A stretch of 64,000 nt of DNA from the NCBI GenBank assembly GCA_963573385.1, contig CAUYLG010061814.1, positions 1 to 64,000 on the forward strand, read 5' to 3'. Shown here in pieces: positions 1 through 12,130 of this stretch. Under the pieces are notes generated by a model. It did not search any database. It saw only the letters and a list, made by a program, of their open reading frames with translations, and was not told the origin of the DNA. A program made the position numbers and the translations under genes. Origin of the DNA: Cacajao melanocephalus (lineage: Eukaryota > Chordata > Mammalia > Primates > Pitheciidae). Numbering within the stretch: position 1 is the stretch's first letter; each line of letters opens with the position of its first letter.

Positions 1-75
1 GTGGCCTCTAGCTTTGTCCATGTTGCTGCTAGGGACATGATTTTATTTTTTGAGTTTTTAATATGGCTTTTCCCT
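1..75 (-). repeat. LINE-1 fragment at window edge
   Basis: The first bases read like the reverse complement of the LINE-1 ORF2 3' region, including the recurrent phrase tccatgttgctgc followed by a phrase like gacatgatttt. The element starts outside the window, and the match fades near position 75. It is too short to assign a subfamily. Confidence 0.6.
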
Positions 76-650
76 AGGCAGACTTAAAGCACTGAGAACC
101 TGGTGATGGGGTGTGAGGGTACTAATATAGAAACTATTAGAGAAGGATAATGACAAGAAGGATGCTGGCGAACTTCTCTGAGGTTCCAATTTTTTATTTA
201 TTAAAAAAAGTGGCTAGATAAGTGGTTTCTAATGTACTTTCATTTCTAGCAAGTCAAAAGCACATTTAATAAGAATTTTCTTGGGTTTATAACTTCATCT
301 AAGCTCAGACTTACCAGTTTTTAGGATAAAATCCAACTAGAAAAGCCAATTCTCCCAGCTTTACTTTGAAACTTACCCTTCTGATTATCTGGGCTTCCAT
401 TTTTTTATCTGTCAAATGGGTTAAGCAGAAAAACTGAAGAACCTCTCACGCAGTGTGGCTCACAATGAAGAAGAAGAGAACTGTTCCCAGTTTCTGAATC
501 AAAGTCAGAAATTCTAGTTGTAACAATTACTACTGCAGTGGGAACCGTGTAGCCTACAAGCCTCTGCCCAACTGTTCTTTGAGTTCTGTATTTGGTGTTA
601 GATGTAAACATGTACAAGTTCTTCAATGCAAAGTTACTTTATTCCTGAAT
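76..650. other. No gene or repeat recognised
   Basis: AT-rich sequence with no recognisable repeat consensus, convincing open frame or RNA gene. Confidence 0.5.
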
Positions 651-702
651 TGGTTGTGTGTATGTGTGTGTGTGAATGTGTGCACACACGTGTATGTACA
701 CA
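651..702. repeat. Imperfect TG/CA microsatellite
   Basis: Runs of tg interrupted by ta and by a cacacacg block (tgtgcacacacgtg). The alternating purine-pyrimidine run is a modest Z-DNA candidate. Confidence 0.8.
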
Positions 703-2930
703 GGCAGGCAGAGCAGTCACAGAAGAATACTATCCTAGAATATTCTTCCAAACATTAGTTGATGAAGATATAATGTATGATGTCCATTTTTCAGGTTGAG
801 AAAATTATCTAGAGTCCTACCCTAAGATTTTCCCATGGGCCAAACCTGAGTGCACACTTGTGAATGGGTTCTTAGACCATGAGTGGGCTTCCCCCAGGAA
901 GCATGCAGTTACATCTTGAAAATGAAGTAATATATTTTCAAGGAGCAGCTAGTGATTGTAGGGCCAATATAAAATTATGTAGATTCTACTTTCGCATCAA
1001 TCCCACCTCCAGAGAAAACCCACCCCAAACCGTAAAATATTGCATATTCCTCAAAGAGCAATTCAACAATTAGGGCCAGAAATCCTTCAAGCAGGAAAGA
1101 TTATCCAAACAAGGGCTAATGTGATATCTAAAGATGCAAATGAGACCTCGTATGTAACAAAGCACCTGGCTTCATTGAAGGGGCCCAGACTCTCAATCAG
1201 TGCCCCCCAGCCTGGCAGGACCCCAACACGGTTTCAGGCTGTGCCCACATTCTGTTTTCTGCCTGCTGGGAAGATGAAGATGCTCTGTGGGTGTTTTCAA
1301 TTATTCAGCCTCCTCACCTCCAGACTTCAGAAAAACAAGAGTGGGTAGGGAGAAGGTTAAAATGCCAGGCCTTTCCCCGCAACTTCTTTAGCTTTTCAGA
1401 TACGAAAAAAAAAAAAGGTAAAGTGAGATGTTTTGGCTGATATCCAAACCAAAAACGAAAGATCTGAAGCCCTGCTAGAAAGAGTACAGAAAAGGGCCTC
1501 TTCTATCCAGAGGTGAAGAATGAGCCATTTATGCTTGCCAGTGGAATCTGAAGAAAATATTTATTTGCTGAAGAGCTGTCCAGGTGCCTGGTGTTCTTAC
1601 AAAGAGAAACAAACAAACAAAAAAAAAAAACCTTAGCTCAAAGACCTCATATTGGCTGTTCTGGATATCTAGCAAATTCAAACACCTAAGTGTTACAAGT
1701 AGGAACCTACTTCCTCATACCTATGCCTTCCAGACCCGAGTAAGAAATGGCAGGGAGAAAGATGGTTCGTAAGTGCTGGGGTCAGGTAGACCTGAGCCCC
1801 AGTTGTGGAGAATGTGAGCAGCCCTGCCAAGGATAAAAGCCAGGGAAACTTTAAATTTCATCATAGGCCTAGAGTAGTGGCAGAACCTTGGCCATGACAG
1901 CAAAGGTGGGTCCACACTGAAGGGTTCACTGAACCTAGTCTGAGACGCTGCTGAGTTCTCAGAGGGATGTTCAGAGCTGAGCTAAAAGGCACATGTTCAT
2001 CCAGAAAGGAGATGGCACCGGAAGGAAATGGAAGCTAAGCCATTTCCACTGGAGGATCAGGGAGAAAGGGAAGACAAAGGGAATCCTCCATTTGTGAAAC
2101 ACTAGCTGGCAGTGAGGCTACCATGAGAAAAGGGGACCACAGGCTAAAGCTCAAAGCCAGGCTTCTGGACGACAGAAATCATGTCGCTTCCTCTCTGGCA
2201 AATAAATACCTATATTATTTATTCTTGTCTCCCAAGGTTTTCATTTCTATACTAAGAGTTAAATCATTTTTTACCTCAAAATTCTGGCGGCACCATTCCC
2301 TCCCTCGCACTGACTTTGGGATGGCATTGTTCCCTTGTAGACCGAGGCCACAGCAAATGTTCCGGACCTGAATGAACTTTCCCATCTGAGTCCTTCTGAC
2401 CTGTCCAGCATTCATCAAATTTCACCAGATTGTGAGAAAGGTAATAGTGCTTTTTCTCTCTTCTGTTCTCACAATTCATTGCCTGGTCCTCAATTCAGGT
2501 CTATTACCTTTGAAAGGATCTTGAAGAATTGTTTTCACTTTAGTCAAATCTCAGTTGAAGCAAATACTCTTATTCAAGAGTGGGCCTGAGTCTTGCTAGC
2601 TTCTTCTCAGTATGACCTATTAGATATTTATTTTGGCAACTTTGGCTACTAAGTAACTGGCAATTTGTGGAGAGTTTCATTTTTTGTTTCTTAGGCATTC
2701 TCTATTTTAGTACCCTTTACTACCTAAAATTGGCAGGTACTTGGATAAAATGTTGTAGATATGGGGCTTCATTGGAGGCTATAAGATGTGTGTCCATTAC
2801 CTAAGAGCTGCACTCTTAAAGCAGCTTTCACAGAAAAGCAGGAAATTTGCCTGAGTTTCTGATCTTACAGCAGCCCTTCTATAGGTGCCTCCATTATTTG
2901 ATCAAAAAACAAATATTTGAAATCTTTGTT
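703..2930. other. Mostly unique non-coding DNA
   Basis: No repeat family or gene was recognised across this 2.2 kb. Short A-runs occur near 1406-1417 and 1607-1630. Open frames here are under 105 codons and have no recognisable motif. Confidence 0.45.
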
Positions 2931-2934
2931 GCAC

Positions 2935-3000
2935 AAATGAATAAAAAAACTTAATGAATGAATAAGCACATAAATAAACATATGAATAAACAAAAGAAAC
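2935..3000 (+). repeat. A-rich AATA/AATG low-complexity tract
   Basis: Repeated aataa, aatga and ataaa units such as aatgaatgaataag. This could be the degenerate tail of an old L2-type element (L2 ends in TGAATGAATGAA), but no body of such an element is clear upstream. Confidence 0.55.
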
Positions 3001-3131
3001 AGAGAATAAGGTAGGATAGACTATAACCAATAAGTTGAATTGTTCAAACTGTCAATTCTATAGTCCTTAGAGTTTAGAGAAGAAAGGTGCTAAGCATTGC
3101 TTAGGGTGGCCAAAGAGCTTTAGGATGGAGG

Positions 3132-3250
3132 TGATATAGTTTGAACGTGTATCCCCAGCCAAACCTCATATTGAAATGTAATTCCCAATGTTGGAGGTGG
3201 GGCCTGATGGGAGGTGATTGGATCATGAGGGTGGGGTTCTCATAACAAAA
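3132..3250 (+). mobile_element. Truncated 5' LTR of a MaLR (MST-like) element
   Basis: Starts with tgatatagtttg and matches the first ~115 bp of the LTR at 4563-4981, including the shared phrase caatgttggaggtgg. After about 3247 it jumps directly to internal MaLR sequence, so roughly 300 bp of the LTR 3' part is missing. MaLR elements are non-autonomous ERVL-related retroelements and code for no virion protein. Confidence 0.8.
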
Positions 3251-4562
3251 CTTGGCTGCACTGTGCTCCTACCCTAGGAATCTGTGGAATTTTGAACTTA
3301 CAAGTGATGAGTTAGGGTATCTAGCAGAATAAATTTCTAAGCAGCAAAGCAATCAATATGCAGACTGGCTGCTTCTATCACATATACTTACATGTGGGAG
3401 CAAAGAAATGACTTTAAGCTAAAACTCATATTTAAATGGGAAGCAGAGCATAGAAGTTTGGAAGTTTTGCAGCCTAGCAGTGTAGCAGAAAAGGAAAGCC
3501 CATTTTCAGGAGAAGAATTCAAGTGGGCTTCTGAGAAACCACTTGATAGGGAAATCTGAATAATTAAAAGGAAAGAAAGTGCTGATAGCCAAGACAATGG
3601 GAAAAGGCCTTGAAGGCATTTCAGAGACAGAATGGTTTCAGGGGCCAGACCCAGGGCCCAGCTGCCCTCAGCAGCCTTGGAACATGGCTCCCTGCCTTCC
3701 AGCCAGTCCACCTTCAGCAGTGGCTCAGAGTACTCCAGGTATGGCTTGGGCCACAGCTCCAGAGGGTAAAAGCCATAAGCCTTGGTGTCTTCTACACGGT
3801 GTTAAGCCTGTAGGTACTCAGAGTGCAAGAGTGAATGAAGCTTGAGAGCTTTGCCTAGATTATAGAGGATGTATGGAAAAGCCTGGGTGTCCAGGCAGAA
3901 GCCTGCTGCAGTGGCAGAACTCTCACAGAGAATCTCTACTAGGGCAGTGTGGAAGGGAAATAAGGTCTTGGAACCCCCACACAGAGTCCCCACTGGGTCA
4001 CTGCCTCATGGAAGTATGAGAAGAAGGCCACTGTCCTCCAGACTCCAGGATGGTAGATTCACCAGCAGCTTGTACCCTCAGTGTGGAAAAACCACAGGCA
4101 CTCAAAAACCTGTGAGAGCAGCCTCTGAGGCTGAACCCTGCAAAGCCACAGGTACAGAGCTGCTCAAGGCCTTGGGAACCCAGCCCTTGCATCAGTGAGC
4201 CCTGGATGTGGGACATGGATTCAAAGGAGATTATTTTTGGAGCTTTAAGATTTAATGACTGCCCTGCTGGATTTTGGATTTGCATGAGGTCTGTGGCCTC
4301 TATTTTTGATTGACTTCTTCCTTTTGGAACAGGAATGGCTACCCAGTGCTTGTACTCACGTTGTATCTTGGAAGTAACTAATTTGTTTTTGATTTTACAG
4401 GCTCATAGGTGGAAAGGGTTTTCCTTGTCTTAGATGAGACTTCAAACTATGGACTTTTGAGTTAATGCTGGAATGAGTTAAGACTGAGGGGTTATTGGGA
4501 AGGCATGATTGTATTTTGAAATGTGAGCAAGATATGAGATTTGAGAGGTACCAGGGGTAGCA
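3251..4562 (+). mobile_element. Internal region of a MaLR (MST/THE1-type) retroelement
   Basis: The sequence between the two LTRs follows the recalled non-coding internal region of MST/THE1 elements. Landmarks are the start near gaattttgaacttac, a middle part around tgtatggaaaagcctgggtg, and a purine-rich stretch with ctcataggtggaaaggg just before the 3' LTR. Open frames of about 70-110 codons on both strands are chance frames. No protease, reverse transcriptase or envelope motif is seen. Confidence 0.8.
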
Positions 4563-4981
4563 TGATCTAGTTTCGATGTATGTTGCCACCCAAAGCTTAT
4601 ATTGAAATGTAATCCTCAATGTTGGAGGTGGGTCTGGTGGTAGGTAATTAAATCATGGGGGCAGATTTCTCATAAATAGTTTAGCTCCATCTCTCTTGGT
4701 ACTGTCCTGGTGATAGTGAGTGAATTATTCTGACATCTGGTCCTTTAAAAGTGTGTAGCACCTCTCCCTCTCTTTCCCCTGCTTTCACCATGTGACTTAC
4801 AATCTCCTTTCCACAGCTTGATCTTCCACCATGATTGGAAGCTTCCAGGGGTTTCCCCAGAAGCTGATGCTGCTATGTTCCTCATACGGCCTATGGAACC
4901 ATGAGCCAATTAAACCCCTTTTCTTATAAATTTCCCTGTCTCAGGTATTTTTTTACAGTGATGCAAGGATAGCCCAATACA
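4563..4981 (+). mobile_element. 3' LTR of MaLR (MST-like) element
   Basis: A 419-bp LTR beginning tgatctagtttcgatg and ending in caataca. It contains the typical MaLR phrases accatgattggaagctt and ccatgagccaattaaacccc. The bases flanking the whole element (ggagg before, gtaag after) match at only 3 of 5 positions, so the target-site duplication has decayed. Confidence 0.85.
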
Positions 4982-6739
4982 GTAAGAAAACTTAGAATTC
5001 AATTAATCGTCCTCCTTGTTTCCCATAATGTCAAATGTCTTATTCAAGTGCTCTAAATCAAAGTCCCTCAGTTAAGGGAAAATATGGGGAAAGAACCCAG
5101 GTCTCTGGCTCCCAGACCAAGGGACTCTCTACCTCCCTAGGTCTCTTTTCAGCTGGAAACGTATCAGGGAATTCTTTGAGTCTAGCGACGCAAGCATTCC
5201 CATTGCCACCTTACAGCACTTTTTTAAAAGTCTCCATTTCTTTTTGTTTCTGAATGTGGATGTCAATCTGTGAAGGATAATGCATCTCTTAAACAAAAAT
5301 TTTGCCTGATATTCTCTTCTCAGGGAACAGTCAATAAACACACATTTCTCTAAAACACATATAAATGGCATAAAAATGATTACCTATCAAGCCAGCTTGG
5401 CACCATAAAGAAAGGTTTGCATTATGCCTTAAGGTCAATAGCCTGGTATCATTACAAATATCTGAAGACTTGACCTAAAAACTATTTTCTTCCTCAAGGA
5501 AAAACAGTTTTAAACTTGAGGACATATGGAAAGGTAGCAGCAGATGAGCTGCAGAGAAAACTGATGTGACTTGAGTCACTCATGTTTCTGAGACTGAGAG
5601 ATAGAGTTAAACAGGGAAAGGTGATGGGCCATTTGACAAGTCAGGAAAGAAAGTTACAGTTATCATGGTCATCTGTTCCACATTTTCTCCCCTTCCCCCC
5701 AACTCCAGAGAGGCCACTGTGCACACAGAGCCCTTAGATCTGGCCTAGGTGGACCCCACAGTTCCTTCACAAGGGCTGACAATTTGACAGACAGATGGCT
5801 TGCACATCGACAGCCCAGACACCCAGCTCTGTGGCCTCACTGGTCATCACCAGCATTTTTAGAATAATGCCAAATATCTCCTAGAGGAAACAAAGAAAGA
5901 AAAGAAGGAGCAACAGTTTCCTTGGAAAATGGTCACAGAATTTGCTGTGGGTAGAAACCTGCCCTTCCTTGCTTACCTTTAATGCCAGGTGAATTTAGGC
6001 TTTCCTGGAGAGATGACCTTGACCTAGGGCTGTTTTACGTCCTGCAGGCCAGTAGGGGCTGCTGATAATCTGATGGGTCATCCTGAGACTGGCTCAAGCC
6101 TTGATCTCTTTCTGCCTTCTCCTAGCTGACCCCAGCATGCCCAGGAAGCGTGAACTTCACCATGAAGATATGGCTCACATTGTTGCCGTGTGTCCTCCCA
6201 GCCTGAGGCTCTAACCCACCTCTCTGAACAAGGAACCCTCAAGATCCCAAGAAGCAGCCCGTGTTTGACTTGTTCAATTATAACCAGTGGGTAGAAGACT
6301 ACAGACACAAACACAGTATTCAGATACTTGTTAAATGAATGAAAGAAGGGTTATTCCTATGGCAGTCAATGGTGAATCCGGAATTCACCACCTCACAATC
6401 TAATCAGAGCTGCATGGACTATCACCTCTCTGAACACAGACTTTATCGATGCTTCCTATGGCAGTTGCCAGGCTGATTTATTATCGTTATTTTTAACTTA
6501 GTAATGAGCCCTTTAAAGCAGAACCTGTGCTCAATTCATCTTTACATCACTCATTGGATATATGTGTATCAGGTACTCTGTGTTCTAAGGGTTTTAGAGA
6601 ATAAAAAGACAACTTGGGTCCATGCTGTTTCCTCTAGTGTAGATGTTGATTGGGATGGTGGTGAGAGAGAAAGCATGATGCCCGACTGAAAGGTGTGGAG
6701 ATTGAGGAGAAGAGGATGAGAAGTGAATAACCGTAAGAA
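4982..6739. other. Mostly unique DNA with weak L2 traces
   Basis: No gene recognised. Two stretches faintly resemble L2: 6300-6345 looks like the L2 3' end on the plus strand (acttgttaaatgaatgaaag), and about 6550-6640 looks like minus-strand L2. Both are weak. The rest shows no known repeat. Confidence 0.4.
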
Positions 6740-6925
6740 CCACGTGTTTGTTGAGTGCTTACTGTGTAACCGGTTCCTTATCAAATGCTTAGACTCTCAT
6801 GAAATAGATATTAGTATTATGCCCATTTCACAGATGAGGAAACTAACCAAGGCTCAGAATGGTTAACTTATTAGCAGGGCAAAAGAGCCAGGGAGACATT
6901 TCTGATTCTGGAACCCATTTATTTG
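6740..6925 (+). repeat. MIR SINE
   Basis: Contains the MIR core order: tgagtgcttactgtgtaacc, then cccatttcacagatgagg, then aactaaccaaggctcaga. MIRs are ancient tRNA-derived SINEs. This copy is diverged, as expected. Confidence 0.8.
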
Positions 6926-6963
6926 TGTCTCTTTCATCCCACACATACATATAGGCACATATG

Positions 6964-6985
6964 CACACACACACACACACACACA
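6964..6985. repeat. (CA)n microsatellite
   Basis: Eleven CA units in a row, preceded by degenerate ca-rich sequence (acacatacatataggcaca). Confidence 0.9.
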
Positions 6986-6989
6986 TATA

Positions 6990-8645
6990 ATTTTGGCTGG
7001 ATTTGTCTTTTAGTTACCGTAACCTTTATATTACTTGAAAGACAGTCTCATATGTATAATACAACATTAATCAACATAGTATTACCTATTTTGTTGAGTA
7101 AACTGATTTGATAATGTGCAACCAAAAGAGTAAATGTGCTCTTTCTTCCACAGTCCCTAAAATAATCACTGTGGATTAATCTTTTCCATCCCTGGGGTAA
7201 AATTTCAAGAAAGTCTAAAAGCTGTCTAGGCCCCGTTTAATCACAACAGCAGTCTCAATGTAGTAATTAAAACACTCAGTCCATTGTAATCATGGAAATG
7301 CCATATTTCATTCAACTTAAGGATTCCCCTTAGGTCCAAGTCTAGCTTCCTTTAGAGGCAAAGCCTGGGCCATGGTTGTGATTTCCCTATCCTGCTCTCC
7401 TTTTCCTATACCCCACTCCCTGCCCAAGGTGAGAGGAAATGAGGAGGGAAAGACACAACGTCTCGTGGAAGGTACAGCTGTAATCTGGACGCTAACACCC
7501 TCTGGATAGCGGAGGTATGATTGCCAGCTTTTTTACTGTTTGTTGTACTTTGTTTAAAAAAAATATATCTCCTGCTGAGACCCCTGATGCATCTTTCTTG
7601 ATATGAGCAAAGTCTATACTCTCTGGGTCAACCTAGGACTTTTCTTTCAGAAACCCAGCCCAGCCAGCTCCCACTGTGGGGGGTTTGCTCCCTCCAAGAA
7701 AAATTTTCTTTAAACATCCCCAGGCCAGCTCCTGCTGTGGCATTGATATTTGGGCCCTGGGAAATACCTTGCTTTGAGGGGAGGGAATAGGGGAGTCATT
7801 CCTAACAGCCTCTTTGTGATGGCACCAGATGACCAGCAACATTAGTCTTCCTCAGGCAGAAACAAAACACCAGTCTTACATTTCCGAAGTTCTAGAGGGC
7901 TCCCGACAGGCTGTCTGAGTAGCCCCCTCAAAGCCTTTCTCAATCTGCTATAAGGTAAGAAAAAAGAGAGATGCCTCCTTACTCTAAAAACTCCCTCCTA
8001 GCTTCTCAACCTCAGCTGCTCCTGTGGGCTGGATGTGGGTAATCCCTTCCTATGGAAGAAGCAGTTTCACAGTCTTTCTTGGCCGGTCCTGGGCAGGTGG
8101 TCTAGCACTCCCTCCTGAGGCGGAGCTGCTGGGCTCTGGCCTATGTTCCTCAGCCTATCAGGCATCAGGGAAGATTGAGCCAGGAGGAGCCTGTTTTACC
8201 ATTCTGCTACAGGTCTGTATGGTCTGTAGGTGAGACCCTTCCCACCCAGCACACATATTTAATCACTAGTAGCACCACTGTCCCACTTCTGCAGGTACCT
8301 ACCCCAGAAAGCTATGCACATTTTCCTTTCACACTGAGGTCCAAATTCTTAGCCTTTGCTCTTTATCATGTTTCCATTGCTTGCAAAGGCTACTTCTGCA
8401 GTAATATCACAGTAAGAACCACCTCTCAGAGACTGATTGTTCTTGGCTATCAGCGTAGTACATGCTTCTAACTACTAACCAGGTGAGTGAGGTTGAGGTT
8501 ACCTGTTTATGGCTCTAGAATACACAAGGTAGTGAGAAGAGAGAAAGAAGGCAAGCAATATGAGAAAGGTTCTTGGGTGAGTAAGGCCAATATTCCTGGA
8601 AAAGTTTGGTGGGACGGAAGTACAATAGGAATTTACTGGCTAGTT
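6990..8645. other. No gene or repeat recognised
   Basis: Mixed-composition sequence including polypyrimidine patches near 7390-7420. Open frames of up to 98 codons lack recognisable motifs. Some old repeat material may be present around 8300-8450, but I could not assign it. Confidence 0.4.
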
Positions 8646-8649
8646 TGTA

Positions 8650-8860
8650 TCAAATATTGATCTCCCAGACACTGATCACTCTATGTGCAATAACTTGATT
8701 CTCACAATACTCCTTGGAGGCCTCTATTATCTGTACTAATTCCATTTTGCAGATTAGAACACTGAGGCACAGAGAGTCTATCTAATTTGTCCAAAGGTAG
8801 TAAGTGAAAAACAGGCAGTCTTTCCAGAGCCTGTGCTTGGAAGCATCCTACTCATCTGCC
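8650..8860 (+). repeat. MIR SINE
   Basis: Shows MIR landmarks in order: ctctatgtgcaataacttga, ccattttgcagattagaaca, ctgaggcacagagagtct and ccagagcctgtgcttgg. Confidence 0.8.
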
Positions 8861-8993
8861 TTTCATAGATTCAGTGGTGGGAATTCAGGGGCAGATTGTG
8901 GAAGGTCCCTTGTGCCATAAGGAGTTTAAGATCATCTTCTGTCTCAGTAATATCAGGTTAAGAAACACCTCTGTGGGGCTCTGCAGGTGGGTT

Positions 8994-9150
8994 CTTAATG
9001 GCCTGTTTTTATATAGACCATGAGCTAACAATGGTTCTTACATTTTTAATGGGTTGTTGAACTGTGAGGCAGAGCCAGTGTGTGCATGCAACTTAGAAAG
9101 CCTAAAATATTTACTATCTGCCCTTTATGAAAAGTTCGCTGACCCCATCT
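8994..9150 (-). mobile_element. hAT-type DNA transposon fragment (MER58-like)
   Basis: Contains gcctaaaatatttactatct followed by gccctttatgaaaagttcgctgacccc in pieces, the reverse of the common MER58/Charlie terminal sequence that reads ggtcagcaaactttttctg. The left part has gtttttatatagacc and gagctaacaatgg, as in MER58. It is non-coding. Confidence 0.65.
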
Positions 9151-10002
9151 GGGCAACGGTTCTCACACTGTGTCATCTTGAGTGATTGGGATCTGCAAGG
9201 ATTCAGTGAACACTGAGGCAGCAGAGGGTAAAAGCTGTTAAGAGGAATTCCTTAGCAGGAATCCCAGATTTCTCTCTCAGAACTCCCTAAATAGAACAAT
9301 TCTGCATTTTAAAAATTTATTTGGGTTCTGTATCAATATTTTGTTTACAAGTATTCTACCACAAAAAGAACACCGAAAATCCATGGTATGGGTTAAAGAA
9401 AACCATCAAAAGTCTACCGTTGGGGAAATGGCTCACAGAACAGAAAGAAATGGGGGCCGGTAGCGGTGTTCAGGATGAACTAGAGGAGGAGAATCTCAAA
9501 ATGAGAAAAAAAATGTTAGGAAACTGTCTTGATCATCCTAGCATGAAACTCTGAATGAGGAGGATAAGAGTAACAATAGAAAAGGAAGAAGGAATGTGAG
9601 GAACTGATGGGCCTTAATAAATTAGCACCCAGGAAGAAATGAAACCTCGAGGATAATGCCACAGTTTCTTATGTGGGTACCGGAAAGGAAAGGATTTTCT
9701 TGACAGAAGTAGATAATATTAGAAGGAGAACCTAGTTTGGATGAAAAGTTGTTGAACCGAATTTAATCTGTGTAGTTCAATCTCAGAAAACAACTCGATG
9801 GCTGTCCCTTCCATTCCCCAATCTGAGGGTGAAAGGACAATGAAGAAGAGAGCCACAGAATACTAACCTCAAAACCCAATCAGCACGGCGGGGCTAACAC
9901 ACCTTGTAGCACCAGGATGGCGGCCCATCCCAATTTTCTCATCATTCTCCTTTTCAGGAGTAAAAGGTAGGGCTGGGGCTTTAAATCTTTCTTTCATGTT
10001 TT
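9151..10002. other. No gene or repeat recognised
   Basis: Contains a 77-codon open frame (9321-9554) with a lysine- and glutamate-rich end. No family is recognisable and no splice context supports it. Confidence 0.4.
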
Positions 10003-10067
10003 CTTTTTCTGTTATTATTGGTTGATAAAAACAATAAAATATTTTAATCAACCAATAATAACAAAAA
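10003..10067. repeat. Inverted repeat / hairpin
   Basis: Left arm gttattattggttgat (10011-10026) is the exact reverse complement of atcaaccaataataac (10047-10062). The loop is 20 bases and AT-rich. Pairing extends about five further positions outward with one mismatch. Both arms carry an ATTGG/CCAAT core. Confidence 0.9.
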
Positions 10068-11690
10068 TGACAAGAAGATCAGATGTTTAATCAGCATAGC
10101 TGAAATTATGTTCAGTGTGTTTTACCAACTCCCCACTCCTTCGCCTGCACAATGAACCTTAGAACTTTCTCTTCCCTTTAGAGACAGTAATGACCTGCAA
10201 TAGGTCCCTGATACTGGATTCGACTTCTGGGAAAGAATGTAAACCTTCTACAGCCAGAAGACTTTAATTCTCTGCCATTCCTTTTAGGTCTGTGCCTGTG
10301 TCAGCAGGGTACTATTACAACAGGACACTTTATTACATCTTACCCAACTGTTGGTAAGTTCTGAATCTTAAAGAGAACTGTTTTGTAGTACAAAGATTAG
10401 AGTGCTCCATAGAATACTAAAAAGGGAAAGAGAAAAAAAACTAAGTCATCAAGAAAACTTTTTAAAAACCCTCTCTGCATATGCTTATTTGAAGAGCCTG
10501 TATTATGCACTTGGAATTTACTTTAATTATTAACATTGAGGGAAAATGTTCCTTCTAAGCACAGAAACTTCAAAAGGTAAATAGTCACCAGGGTTCAGGT
10601 GCCTTTTTCTTAAAGTGCTATCATAATAGCAGTTGCAGCAATGCAGCTATTTGGAGGTTTTGTTATAGTTTATTTTGTTTTCACTCAATAATTGCAAAGT
10701 GCTTTATAAGGAAGAAACAATCAATAAAGCTTCTACTGGATTGGGACAAACTGAGACACGAACTTTGCCAAAAGTCATTTTGCCAATCCTTAGGGAATGC
10801 TCTGCTCTCTACAATCACCGAGGATTGAGAAGCTGGCTTTCAAGGGAAGACTGTGAGAAAGGGTGTGTGTGTGGCAGCTTGTTGAATGATGACTATCGGA
10901 GACATGCCAAGTACACCAATGCCAGGAGGAAAGGGATTGATTCATGAGACCAAAGAGGGGAGGATGCAAGGAGTCAGAAACTGTGCAGAATCATGCTGGA
11001 AATTTACACATGACCTTGGATGTCCTTTAAATGGCATGTGGTTCTCCAAAACAGTCTCCATCGTGGGCACAACTTAAACCTAAACTGAAGAACACACCAG
11101 CCTTCCTTTCCCAGAGACAAGAGAATGACTTGCTGGTTATTTGCCATTTTCACTTCTTTATATCTGCAGCACTGGATGGTTGGAGTTAGACTTTCTGTTG
11201 TGAAACAATGGCTCAGAGGTCAGACAAGCAGTCTCAGGTAACACTGACCTCCTGAAAGAGGTCAGCATCAATTTTTAAGTAATGGGGCAATTATTTTCCT
11301 ATCTTGTTCACATTTGGTCACATTTCCTTGCACTCCTTAAACATCCATTTTCACCTAGACTGTCTTTCACCTTGTTACCCTAAGCTGAAGGATTCTTTTC
11401 AACTGTAGTCTCATGACCTTGTCTCTGTCAGTTACCTTCTGCCTATATCTCCAAGAGTGACTTGCATAGGAGAATGTAACATGTATGCTCATATGTCCCC
11501 ACAGGCTACCCAGAGACCTGTCACTAGGAAGTCACCTGCATGGTTCGGTTGGGAGACATGCACATTTATACAAGCACAAAGTATACAACATATGTCAGTG
11601 TTTTTCTGTGATTGAATAATTGATGGATTATTTTGCAGGTGACTGAATAATGGAAAAGAAAAGACAAAACATGGACAACACTGAGCATTT
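10068..11690. other. No gene or repeat recognised
   Basis: No recognised coding frame or repeat consensus. The longest open frame is 90 codons (10675-10947) and shows no known domain. Confidence 0.4.
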
Positions 11691-11694
11691 GTTC

Positions 11695-11780
11695 AATAAT
11701 TCATTCATTCAACAAATATTCATTGAACTCCTAAACTCAAAATACTCACTTGTATACAGCTCATTCCTCAATGAACTTGG
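11695..11780 (-). repeat. L2 3' end
   Basis: The phrase attcattcattcaacaaata followed by ttcattgaactcc is the reverse complement of the L2 3' terminus, where copies end in TTGAATGAATGAA. Confidence 0.7.
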
Positions 11781-12017
11781 TTCTACACAGAGTTCAGCAG
11801 AAGCAATTATCTAATGAACTTGAGCCTCTCTGATTGACAATTGGCTAAACAAACCTCTTACCCTCTTTGTAGAATACTTTGCCTTAGTTTTTAGATAAAT
11901 GCAGCAAAGAATTCTAGTACCAGTTCTCCTTCCAATGTCACACACTTAGCCTAATTTCATGCTTCTCGTTCTTAATAATGCCATTTAATGGGTGCCATCG
12001 TAACTATTGTCATTGTC

Positions 12018-12130
12018 ATCAATAAATATTTATGGAGCAACCACAGGATATCTTGTACTGAACCTAAATCCTTAAAGATTTTGTAACCCAGAGAATGTGT
12101 AGCCCCTGCCATCTAGAAGCTTAAGGAGGT
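12018..12130 (-). repeat. L2 3' end
   Basis: The phrases atcaataaatatttatggag and gtagcccctgccatctagaa follow the reversed L2 3' end (start of the tail, then the cctgccctcatggagctt motif). Confidence 0.6.

Noticed and set aside
3388..4285. Open frames of 60-110 codons between the MaLR LTRs
   Set aside because: The internal region of MaLR elements is non-coding, and no retroviral domain is visible.
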